Assembly: GCA_026392255.1 (NCBI GenBank)
Contig: JAPLCJ010000047.1
Coordinates: 1-64,000 of the forward strand
Direction of reading: 5' to 3'
DNA length: 64,000 bases
Origin: Solirubrobacterales bacterium
GTDB lineage: Bacteria > Actinomycetota > Thermoleophilia > Solirubrobacterales > Solirubrobacteraceae
A program made the translations under genes and the position numbers. Of the stretch, positions 16,327 through 25,160 are shown piece after piece (position 1 is the stretch's first letter; each line of letters begins with the position of its first letter). The notes under the pieces are model-generated. The model searched no databases and was not told where the DNA came from. It worked only from the letters and a program-made list of their open reading frames with translations.

Positions 16327-17301
16327 TCAGTTCACAAAGCGAGCATCAAATGCGGCGGTGACATCGGGCTTGGATGTCACAAGACCTGACGAGAGCTCCC
16401 AAGTTGCCCACTGAGCCAAAAGCTTGGGGTCAAGCGACCCCGCACTTCCGTCGGGAGGCAGGATCGCGTCAAGAGCGGCCTTCATGCGGGCTGGGAAGAG
16501 TTTTGGGTCGCCCGCGCCGATCTTGTGCCTGACGATTAGGTCGGCCTGCACTGGGTCCGCCTCGGCCAGCTCAGTCCCGGCGATGAAGGCCCTCACGACA
16601 CCAGCAACAAGATCAGGGTCGGAATCAAGCTTCTGGCGAGTGGTGACCAGCACCAGCTCCGGGTAGGCGGGACTTCCAAACTGATCTAGCCGAAAGACGT
16701 GGTAGCCAGGATGCTTGGTTGTAACCGCGACACCTTCCTCGTTGAAGAACCCGATTGCTGCTGAGGTCCTACCGCCAAGTAGGGCTGCGATGGCCCCAAA
16801 CCCCGTGTTGCGCAATGTCACCTTGGAGGCATCGCCGCCGTCACCTTGGATGATTGCTTTGGTGACTGCCGCGTCACTGGGGACGCCAGTAACGGCGACA
16901 TCTCTGCCCACTAGGTCTGCGGGGCGCTTGATCTCTGGACTGGCGATCAAGGCGGCAAGGGGGTGGCCAACAATTGCCATCACAGCAACAAGGTCGCGCC
17001 CGCGTTCTCTGGCGATTGCAAGGTCATGGATGTCCATCACGGCCAGATCGGCTCGCTTGGAAAGCAAGAGGCGGACTCCGTCGGCCGACGAACTGGGCGT
17101 GTGCAGGGTGACCGAAACACCCTGTTTCCGGTCCAAGCCCTTGGCCAGCGCGGTGAGTATTCCACTGTGGGCCGGATTTGCGGTCCAGTCGAGCAGCACT
17201 GTTGCGCTGGCCACCTTGGTCGGCGAATTTGTTGCCCCGCAGGCTGTCAACGCCAGTACACATGCGGTCACGAGCGCTGCTGTCAGAGAACGGGTGGTCA
17301 C
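16327..17301 (-). CDS. ABC transporter substrate-binding lipoprotein, NMT1/SsuA-like
   Basis: About 324 residues with a lipoprotein signal (VLALTACG, Cys about residue 22) and a type-II binding-protein fold of the NMT1/ThiY/SsuA group: VLLDWTANPAHSGILTALAKGL, DLAVMDIHDLAIA, LVGRDVAVTGVPSDAA, ALLGGRTSAAIGFFNEEGV. LDWTxNxxHxG is typical of pyrimidine/thiamine-precursor binders. No permease or ATPase is adjacent. The GTG start at 17299-17301 has TACTGT 7 bp upstream, so it is likely leaderless; a longer TTG start at 17331 is less convincing. Confidence 0.85.
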   Translation of the reverse strand: MTTRSLTAALVTACVLALTACGATNSPTKVASATVLLDWTANPAHSGILTALAKGLDRKQGVSVTLHTPSSSADGVRLLLSKRADLAVMDIHDLAIARERGRDLVAVMAIVGHPLAALIASPEIKRPADLVGRDVAVTGVPSDAAVTKAIIQGDGGDASKVTLRNTGFGAIAALLGGRTSAAIGFFNEEGVAVTTKHPGYHVFRLDQFGSPAYPELVLVTTRQKLDSDPDLVAGVVRAFIAGTELAEADPVQADLIVRHKIGAGDPKLFPARMKAALDAILPPDGSAGSLDPKLLAQWATWELSSGLVTSKPDVTAAFDARFVN

Positions 17302-17388
17302 CCAAGCAACAGTAGGGATGGGAGGACACAAGCGTCGCGCGTCGAAAAAGAAGGTGCCTTCTGTACAGCAATAAAAGGAGATGCCGTA

Positions 17389-18105
17389 ATGAAACAGAGT
17401 GAAATCAAGCCTTATGTAGCTGAGTTTGTAGGGACGTTCTTCCTAGTTGCCTTCATCTGCGGGTTGCTTGATGTCTGGGGTACAGGCGACAAGTCGCTTT
17501 CTGCCACTGACCTTGGGTTCCTCCACGGGTTCCTCCTGATGGCGATCGTCTTTGGGATCGGCCGGATCTCAGGCGCGCATGTAAACCCAGCGGTGACAAT
17601 CGCAATGTGGTCGATCAAGAAGATCAGCCAACGCGACGCCGGTGGCTACATTGTTGCCCAGCTTCTTGGCGGTATTGCCGGTGCTTTCCTCATGAAGGCT
17701 TTCTTCACGGGACGTGGCGAGGTTGTCAATTACGGCGCTGCTCATGTGAGCAACGCCTATCTCCATGGCGGCAGCCCTTGGCTTGCACTGATCGCTGAAG
17801 CTCTTGGCGCCTTTGTCCTGGTCTGGGCGATCATGGCGACGACTGTCACCAAGGACGCATCGCCAACTAATGCAGCGCTTGCCATTGGCCTCAGCCTTGG
17901 CGTCGCAGTAATGGTGCTTGGTCCCGCAACCGGTGGTTCATTCAACCCGGCGCGTTGGCTTGGCCCAGCATTGGCGTCAGGGACCTTCCCTGACTTCTGG
18001 CTTTACATCGTTGGTCCGATTGCTGGCGCAGTGCTTGCCGCATCGGCATATCAGTGGCTGCTTGGCGAAGGCGATAAGCCCGAGTCAACTAGCGTTGCTG
18101 GCTAA
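17389..18105 (+). CDS. MIP-family aquaporin or aquaglyceroporin
   Basis: A 238-residue channel with both NPA boxes (HVNPAV near residue 61, FNPARW near 184) and six membrane segments plus two half-helices. The residue after the second NPA is Arg, as usual in the selectivity filter. The start is fixed by a strong AAAAGGAG at 17373-17380, 8 bp before the ATG; a longer open frame from 16963 runs through the opposite-strand lipoprotein gene and is rejected. AqpZ-like water versus glycerol selectivity cannot be settled by reading alone. Confidence 0.92.
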   Translation: MKQSEIKPYVAEFVGTFFLVAFICGLLDVWGTGDKSLSATDLGFLHGFLLMAIVFGIGRISGAHVNPAVTIAMWSIKKISQRDAGGYIVAQLLGGIAGAFLMKAFFTGRGEVVNYGAAHVSNAYLHGGSPWLALIAEALGAFVLVWAIMATTVTKDASPTNAALAIGLSLGVAVMVLGPATGGSFNPARWLGPALASGTFPDFWLYIVGPIAGAVLAASAYQWLLGEGDKPESTSVAG

Positions 18106-18135
18106 CCAGCAGTCCTGAGTACACGTCTGGCCCGG

Positions 18136-18156
18136 CCGCTCACCTAGACTGAGCGG
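18136..18156. promoter_or_regulatory. Inverted repeat around the fbiC -10 region
   Basis: CCGCTCA-CCTAGAC-TGAGCGG, a perfect 7-bp inverted repeat. The spacer and the first base of the right arm hold TAGACT (18145-18150), a good -10 hexamer 10 bp before the fbiC ATG. It may be an operator for fbiC, or a terminator hairpin of the upstream aquaporin gene. Confidence 0.4.
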
Positions 18157-18160
18157 TCGG

Positions 18161-20413
18161 ATGGCCGGCCGTGTCACATACTCCAAGAACGTGACCTTGT
18201 CACTGTCGCGTTCCTGTGCCTCCCACTGCAAGTACTGCGCGTTTGCAACGCACAAGGCGCACCTACAACCCCCGGAGGAAGTTGGGCGGATCCTTGACCG
18301 CGCTGCACGGCAGGGCGTGAAGGAGCTACTCGTCCTCACAGGAGAGCGTCCAGAAAGCATTCAGGGCGTCCAAGAGCGACTTGAGGCCCTCGGGCACCCA
18401 GACTTCGTCGCATACGTCGTGTGGGCCTGTGAGCAGGCTCTGGAGCGAGGGATCCTGCCCCACACCAACCTTGGGCCACTGACAGCCGAAGACCTGGGCC
18501 GTTTGCGCCGTGTGACCGCATCACAGGGCCTGATGCTTGAGTCATCGGCAGCACGGCTACTTGAGGCGGTCCATGCCGGATCGCCCGGGAAGGACCCAGC
18601 CGTACGACTCGCAACCATGCGTGCCGCTGGCGAGCTCCGCATTCCATTCACCACAGGGATTCTGGTTGGGATTGGCGAGACCCCCGCAGAGCGACTTGAG
18701 TCGCTGGATGCGATTGCCGAGGTTCACGCCGAGTACGGCCACATTCAAGAGGTGATCCTTCAGAACTTTGTTCCCCACCGCAAGTACTACGGGGAGGAAC
18801 CGGCTGACATTGCTGAGGCTGCCGCAGACGACTACTGGCGCACTGGAATTGGAACGCATCCGACGCTGGACCTTCCGGCCTGGGCATGTGAGGTGACAGT
18901 TGAGGACATGGTCGGCTTGGTTGAGGCAACGCGGGAGCGGATGCCAGACGTCGCCATTCAGATTCCTCCCAACCTTGCTGATTGGTGGCCTGAGCTTGTT
19001 GCTGCCGGAGCAGATGACCTTGGGGGACTCTCAGCTAACGGTGACCACATCTCTCCGGAGCACCCGTTCCCATCCCCAACGCGGGTTGCCCGCGACCTTG
19101 CCGAGACCGGGCACGCGTTGACCGAACGGCTGTGTGTTCACTCCGGCTTCATCAACAGCGACTGGGTTGATGCAGATGTCCTAGAGGTAATTCACGAGTC
19201 ACACGCGAGTTTCATGCCACGGACCACCCGCGAGCGATTGAGCTCAGGCCCCGTGCGTCCGAGGGACGAGATTGCTGGAATCGTGAGTCGCGCCCATGCC
19301 GGCGATCGCCTCAGTGACGAGGACTTGACGGCTCTCTTCAGGGAGGTCCGGCCAGAGGCAGTTGAGGACATCCGCCAGGCTGCGGATGACCTTCGCTCCG
19401 TGATGGTTGGAGACACGGTCACCTTCGTTGTCAACCGGAACCTCAACATCAGCAATGTTTGCCAGGTTGGCTGCGCTTTCTGCGGATTTGGCAAGGGCAA
19501 ACGCTCCCCCGAGGCCTATGAATATGGGGAGGATGAGTTCACAGCCCGAGTAAAGGAGGCGCTGCTGTTTGGTGCTACCGAGCTGTGCATCCAGTCGGGG
19601 ATTCACCCGGACTGGGGGATCGAGGACTACACGCGCTGGCTCAAGCTCGCCAAGGAGATCAGCCCAACGGTCCACCTTCACGCGTACTCGCCGATGGAGG
19701 TTGACCACATCTGCTCAGTAGCGGGCATCGAGCCCGATGAGGCATTCGCTCGCCTAAAAGCCGCCGGTCTTGATTCTGTCCCAGGGACCGCAGCGGAAGT
19801 CCTCGACGATGACATCCGGGCCCGGATTAGCCCCAACAAGCTGCCAGCGGCTCGCTGGGTGGAGATCATCGAGGCGTCGCATCGTGCGGGCCTGCCGTCA
19901 ACCGCAACAGTCATGTTCGGTCACATTGAGACCCCCGAGAGTCTGGCTCGCCACATGAACGTGATCCGTGACCTGCAGGAGCGCACCGGCGGGATCACCG
20001 AGTTTGTGCCGCTGTCCTTTGTCCCGGATCAGACCCGGCTTGGTCGCAGTCATGGGATCACTGAGATGACTATGGAGGACAACCTCCGTCATGCGGCTGT
20101 TTACAGACTGGCGATCGGGCGCAGCATCAAGAGCCTCCAAGCCAGCTGGGTCAAGATGGGCCTAGAGGCTGCAGTTGAGTCCCTCGACTGGGGTGTCAAC
20201 GACCTCGGTGGAACACTGATGGAGGAGTCGATCACCCGGATGGCCGGCGGTAAACACGGAACTGGAAGGTCCCCTACGGATCTGATTGCCGCAGCCCACA
20301 AGGCTGGTAGGCCAGCTGCTGAGCGAACCACGCTCTACGGCCTGCGGGAGGAGTACCCACTCCCACTGCCTGAATATGCAGAGTGGGCCCGCCAGCTCGC
20401 TGTAGCTGGCTGA
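18161..20413 (+). CDS. fbiC: FbiC: fused CofG/CofH 5-deazaflavin (FO) synthase
   Basis: A 750-residue protein with two radical-SAM domains. The first has CASHCKYCAF (Cys19, 23, 26); the second has CQVGCAFCGF (about residues 434-441). This is the fused architecture of actinobacterial FbiC, which joins a tyrosine-derived moiety to 5-amino-6-ribitylaminouracil to form FO, the F420 chromophore. Both halves look complete, including GIGETPAERLESL in the CofG part and SGIHPDWGIEDY in the CofH part. It converges with cofE over a 20-bp gap and heads the F420 region. Confidence 0.96.
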   Translation: MAGRVTYSKNVTLSLSRSCASHCKYCAFATHKAHLQPPEEVGRILDRAARQGVKELLVLTGERPESIQGVQERLEALGHPDFVAYVVWACEQALERGILPHTNLGPLTAEDLGRLRRVTASQGLMLESSAARLLEAVHAGSPGKDPAVRLATMRAAGELRIPFTTGILVGIGETPAERLESLDAIAEVHAEYGHIQEVILQNFVPHRKYYGEEPADIAEAAADDYWRTGIGTHPTLDLPAWACEVTVEDMVGLVEATRERMPDVAIQIPPNLADWWPELVAAGADDLGGLSANGDHISPEHPFPSPTRVARDLAETGHALTERLCVHSGFINSDWVDADVLEVIHESHASFMPRTTRERLSSGPVRPRDEIAGIVSRAHAGDRLSDEDLTALFREVRPEAVEDIRQAADDLRSVMVGDTVTFVVNRNLNISNVCQVGCAFCGFGKGKRSPEAYEYGEDEFTARVKEALLFGATELCIQSGIHPDWGIEDYTRWLKLAKEISPTVHLHAYSPMEVDHICSVAGIEPDEAFARLKAAGLDSVPGTAAEVLDDDIRARISPNKLPAARWVEIIEASHRAGLPSTATVMFGHIETPESLARHMNVIRDLQERTGGITEFVPLSFVPDQTRLGRSHGITEMTMEDNLRHAAVYRLAIGRSIKSLQASWVKMGLEAAVESLDWGVNDLGGTLMEESITRMAGGKHGTGRSPTDLIAAAHKAGRPAAERTTLYGLREEYPLPLPEYAEWARQLAVAG

Positions 20414-20433
20414 ACTCCACTTCGTAAGCCGAC

Positions 20434-21201
20434 TCAGCGCAGAAACATGTCTTGGTCAGCCGGTCGCCGTAAAGCGGCAGCACCAGGTCCATCTTCTGCG
20501 GTGATGAACCGTGCCAACCCTGAGACGAGCACGAACGGCTGACCAGAGTCCTTCGAGCGAGCCAGATCTGCTGCTGCTGCGACCGCGTCGGCGATGCCGA
20601 TTTCCGTTGCCGCAAGCGTTCTTCCATCGCGGTCGTTCCGGCCCCTCCAGTCATCCAGTGGGGCAAGGCCGGCGCATCCAATTGCGACATCCACTTGGCC
20701 AATGCGCCACGCACGTCCGAACGAGTCGGTGATCACCACGGCTGGGGCTGGGAGACCGGTCTGGTCGACGATATCAGCACGGATTTGGCGGGCTGAAGCG
20801 TCCGGGTCAACCGGGAGGAGGATGACCGTCTCCTCATCTGGAGAGTTGGATTCGTCAACGCCAGCGTTGGCGCAAACAAAGCCATGGTGGGTTAGGGAGA
20901 TCAGAACGCCTTGCTCCGCACGGATCAGCCGTTGCGACTGATCGAGGATGACCTGAACATGGCGAGGGTCTCTCGCCTGCTCTTTGGCGATCCGCTCAGC
21001 TTCCACAGTCGGGGTCACCTCGCCAAGCAGACGTGTGCTGCCCTCGGATTTGGAGACGACCTTGTGGGAGATGACTACAACGTCCTCGTTAGAGAAGCCG
21101 TCAGGCCCAACTGCGCTGATCGCAAGCGAGGCAATGTCAGTTCCCAGACGCACCTCTGCGGGGGAAGGGAGGGGACGGATGTGGATTCCCCCGTCAGTCA
21201 A
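20434..21201 (-). CDS. cofE: Coenzyme F420-0:L-glutamate ligase (CofE / FbiB N-terminal type)
   Basis: A 255-residue CofE-fold protein with VVISHKVVSKSEG, CANAGVDESN, VVITDSFGRAWRIGQ and AIGCAGLAPLDDWRG, all typical of F420 gamma-glutamyl ligase. It adds glutamates to F420-0. Many actinobacterial FbiB proteins carry an extra C-terminal nitroreductase-like FMN domain; this one ends at the CofE length, so that domain is absent or encoded elsewhere. The start is a TTG overlapping the end of cofC by 8 bp. Confidence 0.93.
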   Translation of the reverse strand: MTDGGIHIRPLPSPAEVRLGTDIASLAISAVGPDGFSNEDVVVISHKVVSKSEGSTRLLGEVTPTVEAERIAKEQARDPRHVQVILDQSQRLIRAEQGVLISLTHHGFVCANAGVDESNSPDEETVILLPVDPDASARQIRADIVDQTGLPAPAVVITDSFGRAWRIGQVDVAIGCAGLAPLDDWRGRNDRDGRTLAATEIGIADAVAAAADLARSKDSGQPFVLVSGLARFITAEDGPGAAALRRPADQDMFLR

Positions 21202-21859
21202 CGGCCACCTGCGCCATCTGCGTCAGAAGACCACGGGTGTGCGCGGCTCCGCCATGGAAGCCGAGAAGATGGGCGCGCATCGCGACTAGGTCCTCCGCGG
21301 TGTCAATGTCCAACGCAAGGCTTGGAATAGAGACTGTCTTTCCGGCGACTGAGGCGTCGGCTGCGAGGCCAAGGTGACGCTCGTGTGAGCCCGGGCCAAA
21401 TGCTGGACTGATGGCATCGGGTGGGCAGACCAGAAGCGCATTGGTCCCGGTTCCATGCCGGTCGGGAACTACAACTAGGCCGGTTGAGGATCTGTGCTCG
21501 ATCAGGAACGCGTCAACCTCAACTGCATCAAGCGCTGGGCAGTCACCGGGGACAAGGAACACACGCTCCGCTCCGTTCGCGATCGCATAGGTAACGCCAA
21601 CTGAGGCCGCAGCGCTATGGCTTTGGGCTCCAGCGTCGTCTAGCCACTCGGCGCCGTGGTGACCGGCCATGCGTGCTGTCTCTGGATCACCGGAAACAAC
21701 AACGACGGTTTCGATCCCACTGCAGCGACCTAGGGCCACCAGAACATCAGCGAACATAGCCGCCGCTAGGGCCCGCCGTTGAGCATCCGGGATCTCCCCG
21801 TAGAGGCGCGATTTGCCTACCTCGGGTGACTTCATCGGCAGGATTGCGAAGGTGGTCAT
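21194..21859 (-). CDS. cofC: 2-phospho-L-lactate (or PEP) guanylyltransferase CofC/FbiD
   Basis: A 221-residue MobA-like nucleotidyltransferase with an N-terminal ILPMKSPEVGKSRL loop (family VPxKxxxxAKSRL), VVVVSGDPET, FLVPGDCPAL and VVVPDRHGTGTNAL. It activates phosphoenolpyruvate or phospholactate with GTP for the CofD step. It overlaps cofD by 4 bp and cofE by 8 bp in one minus-strand operon. Confidence 0.93.
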   Translation of the reverse strand: MTTFAILPMKSPEVGKSRLYGEIPDAQRRALAAAMFADVLVALGRCSGIETVVVVSGDPETARMAGHHGAEWLDDAGAQSHSAAASVGVTYAIANGAERVFLVPGDCPALDAVEVDAFLIEHRSSTGLVVVPDRHGTGTNALLVCPPDAISPAFGPGSHERHLGLAADASVAGKTVSIPSLALDIDTAEDLVAMRAHLLGFHGGAAHTRGLLTQMAQVAVD

Positions 21860-22806
21860 CGCCCGTCGCCCTCGAGGCCCATCGCGAACGCGAGAGTCTC
21901 GGCTGCGAGCCGCCGGCGGCCGTCCTCTCCCTCCATCAGAAGATCTGTCAACAGCGTTGGTGTGTCGGCTACGTCCTGGTCGGCTACGAGCCCGTCGATC
22001 AGCGCCGCGTAGTGCTGCGCGATCCCCGCGGCGGACTGTTCGACGCCAGCCGCACGAAGGAACTCCTCCGTTGGCCCCTTGACCGCATTGCCATGGACAA
22101 GGGGGCTGACCGCGACCACTGGGGCCCTCGCTGATTGGATTGCCTCCGTCATGCCCGGGACAGCCAGAATCGGGCCAATCGAGATTGCCGGGTTGGAAGG
22201 GCCGATCACAATCACGTCAGCAGAGGCAATAGCTGACAGGACCTCTGGGGTTGGAGTAGCAGCAGCGATTCCCTCCAGCACCACGGCCTCCACGGGGCCG
22301 GCGGCTTGGTCAACGATCATGAATTCTTGGAATGGGCGTTCTACGCCCCCGACCACAACCTGGGTTGCCACGGGTTCATCACACATGGGTAGGACCGCTG
22401 CCTCGATGCCGAACGACTCCGCGAGGGCAGCAGTGGCCTGAGTAAGGGTCTGTCCTTCAGCCAGCCTCTGCGCTCGGTCGATCCCGATCGCGAGGTCCTT
22501 ATCGCCGAGCTGGAACCAGTTCTCGGCATCGAGTTCACCCAGCTGGGCCATTGCGTGGAATGTGTCGCCGTCAAGTCCCCAGCCGCGTTCATTGATGCGA
22601 CCAGCCAGGTGGAAGATGATCAAGTCCGGATCCGGGCACACGCGTGCGCCATAAATGGAGACGTCATCACCAGTGTTAGCGATGACACTTAGACGGACAT
22701 CGGGAAGGGCAGCAAAGCCACTTGCGAGCTTGGCGCCACCGGTGCCCCCAGCAAGTACGACGACGCTGCTACGTGCGTCAGGCGTCGGGGTTGAGTCCTG
22801 TGACAC
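21856..22806 (-). CDS. cofD: 2-phospho-L-lactate transferase CofD/FbiA
   Basis: A 316-residue protein with the N-terminal VLAGGTGGAKLASG, NTGDDVSIYGARVCPDPD, WGLDGDTFHAM and WFQLGDKDLA segments that define CofD. It transfers the activated lactyl/PEP group to FO, giving F420-0 (or the dehydro form). The GTG start lies 29 bp inside the end of the fno gene. The gene directly follows the F420 reductase and precedes cofC and cofE. Confidence 0.95.
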   Translation of the reverse strand: MSQDSTPTPDARSSVVVLAGGTGGAKLASGFAALPDVRLSVIANTGDDVSIYGARVCPDPDLIIFHLAGRINERGWGLDGDTFHAMAQLGELDAENWFQLGDKDLAIGIDRAQRLAEGQTLTQATAALAESFGIEAAVLPMCDEPVATQVVVGGVERPFQEFMIVDQAAGPVEAVVLEGIAAATPTPEVLSAIASADVIVIGPSNPAISIGPILAVPGMTEAIQSARAPVVAVSPLVHGNAVKGPTEEFLRAAGVEQSAAGIAQHYAALIDGLVADQDVADTPTLLTDLLMEGEDGRRRLAAETLAFAMGLEGDGR

Positions 22807-23446
22807 GAACGCCCGTCCTCGCCTTGTGGCGGATGTTGATGGAGATCATCAGGGCGGTCATCTGTTCAGTGACCTTCGCAAGTTCGAGGCGTCCAGCGTC
22901 GATCGAACGCAGTCCAGGAACAAGGTTGAGGATCTCGGCGACCTTGGCGATCGCGTCGCGGTCGTTTGAGCAGAGGAGCGTGTCCTCATCAAGGTCGTGC
23001 TCAAGATCGCCTAGGAGGTCTGCGCTAACTGTGTGAAGGCCGGCGACAACGGTCACGCCGGCAGGGACAAGGCTCTCAGCCTGCTGTGCTGCGGAGCCCT
23101 GCCAGACCCCGAGTGTCCTGGTGGGCGGACCACCAACATTGGTGGCCAGTGGAACTGTCGCGTCCACAAGAATTGTCCCCTCCGCAAGTGAGCCCTTAAT
23201 TTCCTTCAGGGTGGCGGCCTGCGAGGAGAACGGCACGCAGACAAAAACGATGTTTCCTGCTGCGGCCGCGTCGACATTAGAAAGCCCAGTAACAGCGCCT
23301 TGCCCAGTGATGCTTGCGGCAACCTCGGCTGCGCGACTGGCGTCACGGGAGCCGATCACGACGTCACGTCCAGCAACAGCCAAGCGGGCTGCAAGGCCTC
23401 TCCCAAGAGCGCCGGTTCCACCGATGATTGCGATCGCGTCAGCCAC
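22778..23446 (-). CDS. fno: F420-dependent NADP reductase (Fno type)
   Basis: About 222 residues with a Rossmann start AIIGGTGALGRGLA, the NADP-phosphate region VVIGSRDASRAAE, VFVCVPFSSQAATL and LVDATVPL, as in NADPH:F420 oxidoreductases. It moves hydride between NADPH and F420 made by the linked operon. The GTG at 23444-23446 has TATACT 8 bp upstream, so leaderless initiation fits; an open frame up to 23824 only mirrors the divergent SDR gene. Confidence 0.9.
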   Translation of the reverse strand: MADAIAIIGGTGALGRGLAARLAVAGRDVVIGSRDASRAAEVAASITGQGAVTGLSNVDAAAAGNIVFVCVPFSSQAATLKEIKGSLAEGTILVDATVPLATNVGGPPTRTLGVWQGSAAQQAESLVPAGVTVVAGLHTVSADLLGDLEHDLDEDTLLCSNDRDAIAKVAEILNLVPGLRSIDAGRLELAKVTEQMTALMISINIRHKARTGVRVTGLNPDA

Positions 23447-23454
23447 GGCGTCGC

Positions 23455-23464
23455 AGTATAGGCT
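23455..23464. promoter_or_regulatory. Overlapping divergent -10 elements for fno and the SDR gene
   Basis: The gap between the fno GTG and the SDR ATG is 24 bp. TATACT (minus strand, 23455-23460) lies 8 bp before fno. TAGGCT (plus strand, 23459-23464) lies 6 bp before the SDR ATG. The two hexamers share bases, so the promoters probably compete. Confidence 0.5.
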
Positions 23465-23470
23465 TTGGCA

Positions 23471-24223
23471 ATGAATAGATTCGAAGGGAAGACAGCTTTG
23501 ATCACCGGTGGCGCCTCTGGCATTGGCGCTGCGACCGCTGCCCGGCTCGCCGCTGAGGGTGCGCGCGTGGCAATTGTTGACGTCAACATGGACAAGGCCA
23601 ACGAGGTCGCAGCTGACCTTGGAGCCTTCGCCGTGCAGGCAGATGTGTCGGATCCCGAGGCAGCTAATGCTGCTGTTGCGTTGGCTGTAGCGGAGCTTGG
23701 ACCGATCGATGTCCTCGTCAATAACGCTGGCACAGACCTTCCCGGTTACTTCATCAACACCACTCCAGAGGTTTGGGACGTTGTCCTTGGGATCAACCTG
23801 ATTGGCACATTCACCTTCACCCACGCGATTCTTGGCTCGATGCAGGAGCGTGGCACCGGATCGATCATCAACGTTGCCAGCGAGGCCGGTAGGGCAGGTT
23901 CACCAGGCAATGCCGTCTACAGCGCTGCCAAGGCTGGAGTGATTGGCTTCACTCGCGCAATCGCCCGTGAAGGCGCCCGCTACGGAGTTCGCTGCAACGC
24001 GGTTGCCCCAGGCCCAATTGAGACCCCACTGCTCAACGCAGCTGCGGAGATCTACGGCGACATGGGTGTTCGGATGAAGCAGGGGATGATCGACTCAACC
24101 GTGATGGGTCGTGCCGGTGAGGTTGACGAGGTCTCGGGCACAATCGCATTCCTTGCGAGTGACGAAGCCTCATTCATTACAGGCCAGACGCTGAATGTCA
24201 GCGGCGGCATCACGATGTCCTGA
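23471..24223 (+). CDS. Short-chain dehydrogenase/reductase (FabG-like)
   Basis: A 250-residue classical SDR: NAD(P) motif TGGASGIG, NNAG (VLVNNAGTD), active-site Ser in INVASEAG and YSAAK (YxxxK). Asp at the end of strand 2 (VDVN) suggests NAD preference. It is followed 8 bp later by HMG-CoA lyase and is probably co-transcribed with it, which hints at a 3-hydroxyacyl-CoA or branched-chain substrate. The substrate cannot be read from the sequence. Confidence 0.9.
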   Translation: MNRFEGKTALITGGASGIGAATAARLAAEGARVAIVDVNMDKANEVAADLGAFAVQADVSDPEAANAAVALAVAELGPIDVLVNNAGTDLPGYFINTTPEVWDVVLGINLIGTFTFTHAILGSMQERGTGSIINVASEAGRAGSPGNAVYSAAKAGVIGFTRAIAREGARYGVRCNAVAPGPIETPLLNAAAEIYGDMGVRMKQGMIDSTVMGRAGEVDEVSGTIAFLASDEASFITGQTLNVSGGITMS

Positions 24224-24231
24224 GGGTCTAG

Positions 24232-25152
24232 ATGTCACTCCCCAACTTGGTCAGCATCCGCGAGGTCGGTCCAAGGGACGGCTTTCAGAACGAGCCGGAG
24301 ATAATCGCCACTGCCGACAAGATCGAGCTGATCAACGCGCTCGCTCGGACAGGGCTTAAGCGGATTGAGGTAACAAGCTTTGTCAGGGCCGATGTGATTC
24401 CTCAGCTGGCTGACGCAGAGGAAGTCCTCGCCGGTGTAGATCTCCCTGAGGGTGTCTCGGCTTCTGTCCTAATTCCAAACCTGAAGGGCTTGGAGCGAGC
24501 GCTCGATAGCCGGGACAAATTTGATGAGGTGAATGTCTTCCTCTCTGCGTCCGAGACCCACAACCGCAAGAACGTCAACCGCTCTGTGGATGAATCACTG
24601 GCCGGAGCGGCTGATGTCCTCGCGATGGCTGGCGCCCAGGATCTGCGGCGAGAGGCTGTCATCTCAACCTCCTTCGGCTGTCCTTACGAGGGACGTGTCG
24701 CGCCGGAACGCGTAGTGGAGCTTGCCGCGCGCCTCGCTGACGCGGGGGCTGACGAGATTGGGTTTGGGGACACTACGGGGATGGCCAATCCCGTCCAGGT
24801 CAGGGAGTTCTTCGAGCTCGCGCGTGAGGTTCTCCCAGGTATTCAGCTGACCGCTCACTTCCATAACACTCGCGGCCAAGCGCTTGCCAATGCTGTTGCC
24901 GCATTGCAGGCTGGAGTTACCTCGTTTGAGTCAAGCTTCGGCGAGATTGGCGGCTGCCCCGTGCCACCTGGTGCCACCGGCAATGTTGCAACCGAGGACC
25001 TTGTCTCAATGTTTGAGGAGATGGGCGTCGCGACAGGGATAGACCTACATGCACTGCTGGGAACTGTCTCGCGGGTGGGCGATGTGCTCGGTAGGCCGCT
25101 AGGTAGTCACACTCTTGTGGCCGGCCCGGTGGACTGGTCGCCTGAGTCCTGA
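24232..25152 (+). CDS. Hydroxymethylglutaryl-CoA lyase
   Basis: A 306-residue DRE-TIM metallolyase with REVGPRDGFQNE at the N-terminus, HFHNTRGQAL (metal-binding His pair) and the catalytic Cys loop GGCPVPPGATGN. It cleaves HMG-CoA to acetyl-CoA and acetoacetate, the last step of leucine degradation. The nearby carboxyltransferase (27006-28532) and enoyl-CoA hydratase (26168-26947) would fit the preceding steps. Confidence 0.93.
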   Translation: MSLPNLVSIREVGPRDGFQNEPEIIATADKIELINALARTGLKRIEVTSFVRADVIPQLADAEEVLAGVDLPEGVSASVLIPNLKGLERALDSRDKFDEVNVFLSASETHNRKNVNRSVDESLAGAADVLAMAGAQDLRREAVISTSFGCPYEGRVAPERVVELAARLADAGADEIGFGDTTGMANPVQVREFFELAREVLPGIQLTAHFHNTRGQALANAVAALQAGVTSFESSFGEIGGCPVPPGATGNVATEDLVSMFEEMGVATGIDLHALLGTVSRVGDVLGRPLGSHTLVAGPVDWSPES

Positions 25153-25160
25153 ACAGCTGG

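Noticed and set aside
16963-17388. N-terminal extension of the aquaporin
   Set aside because: It overlaps the binding-lipoprotein gene on the other strand; a strong ribosome site marks ATG 17389.
23447-23824. N-terminal extension of fno
   Set aside because: It only mirrors the divergent SDR gene; the F420 reductase Rossmann motif begins just after GTG 23446.
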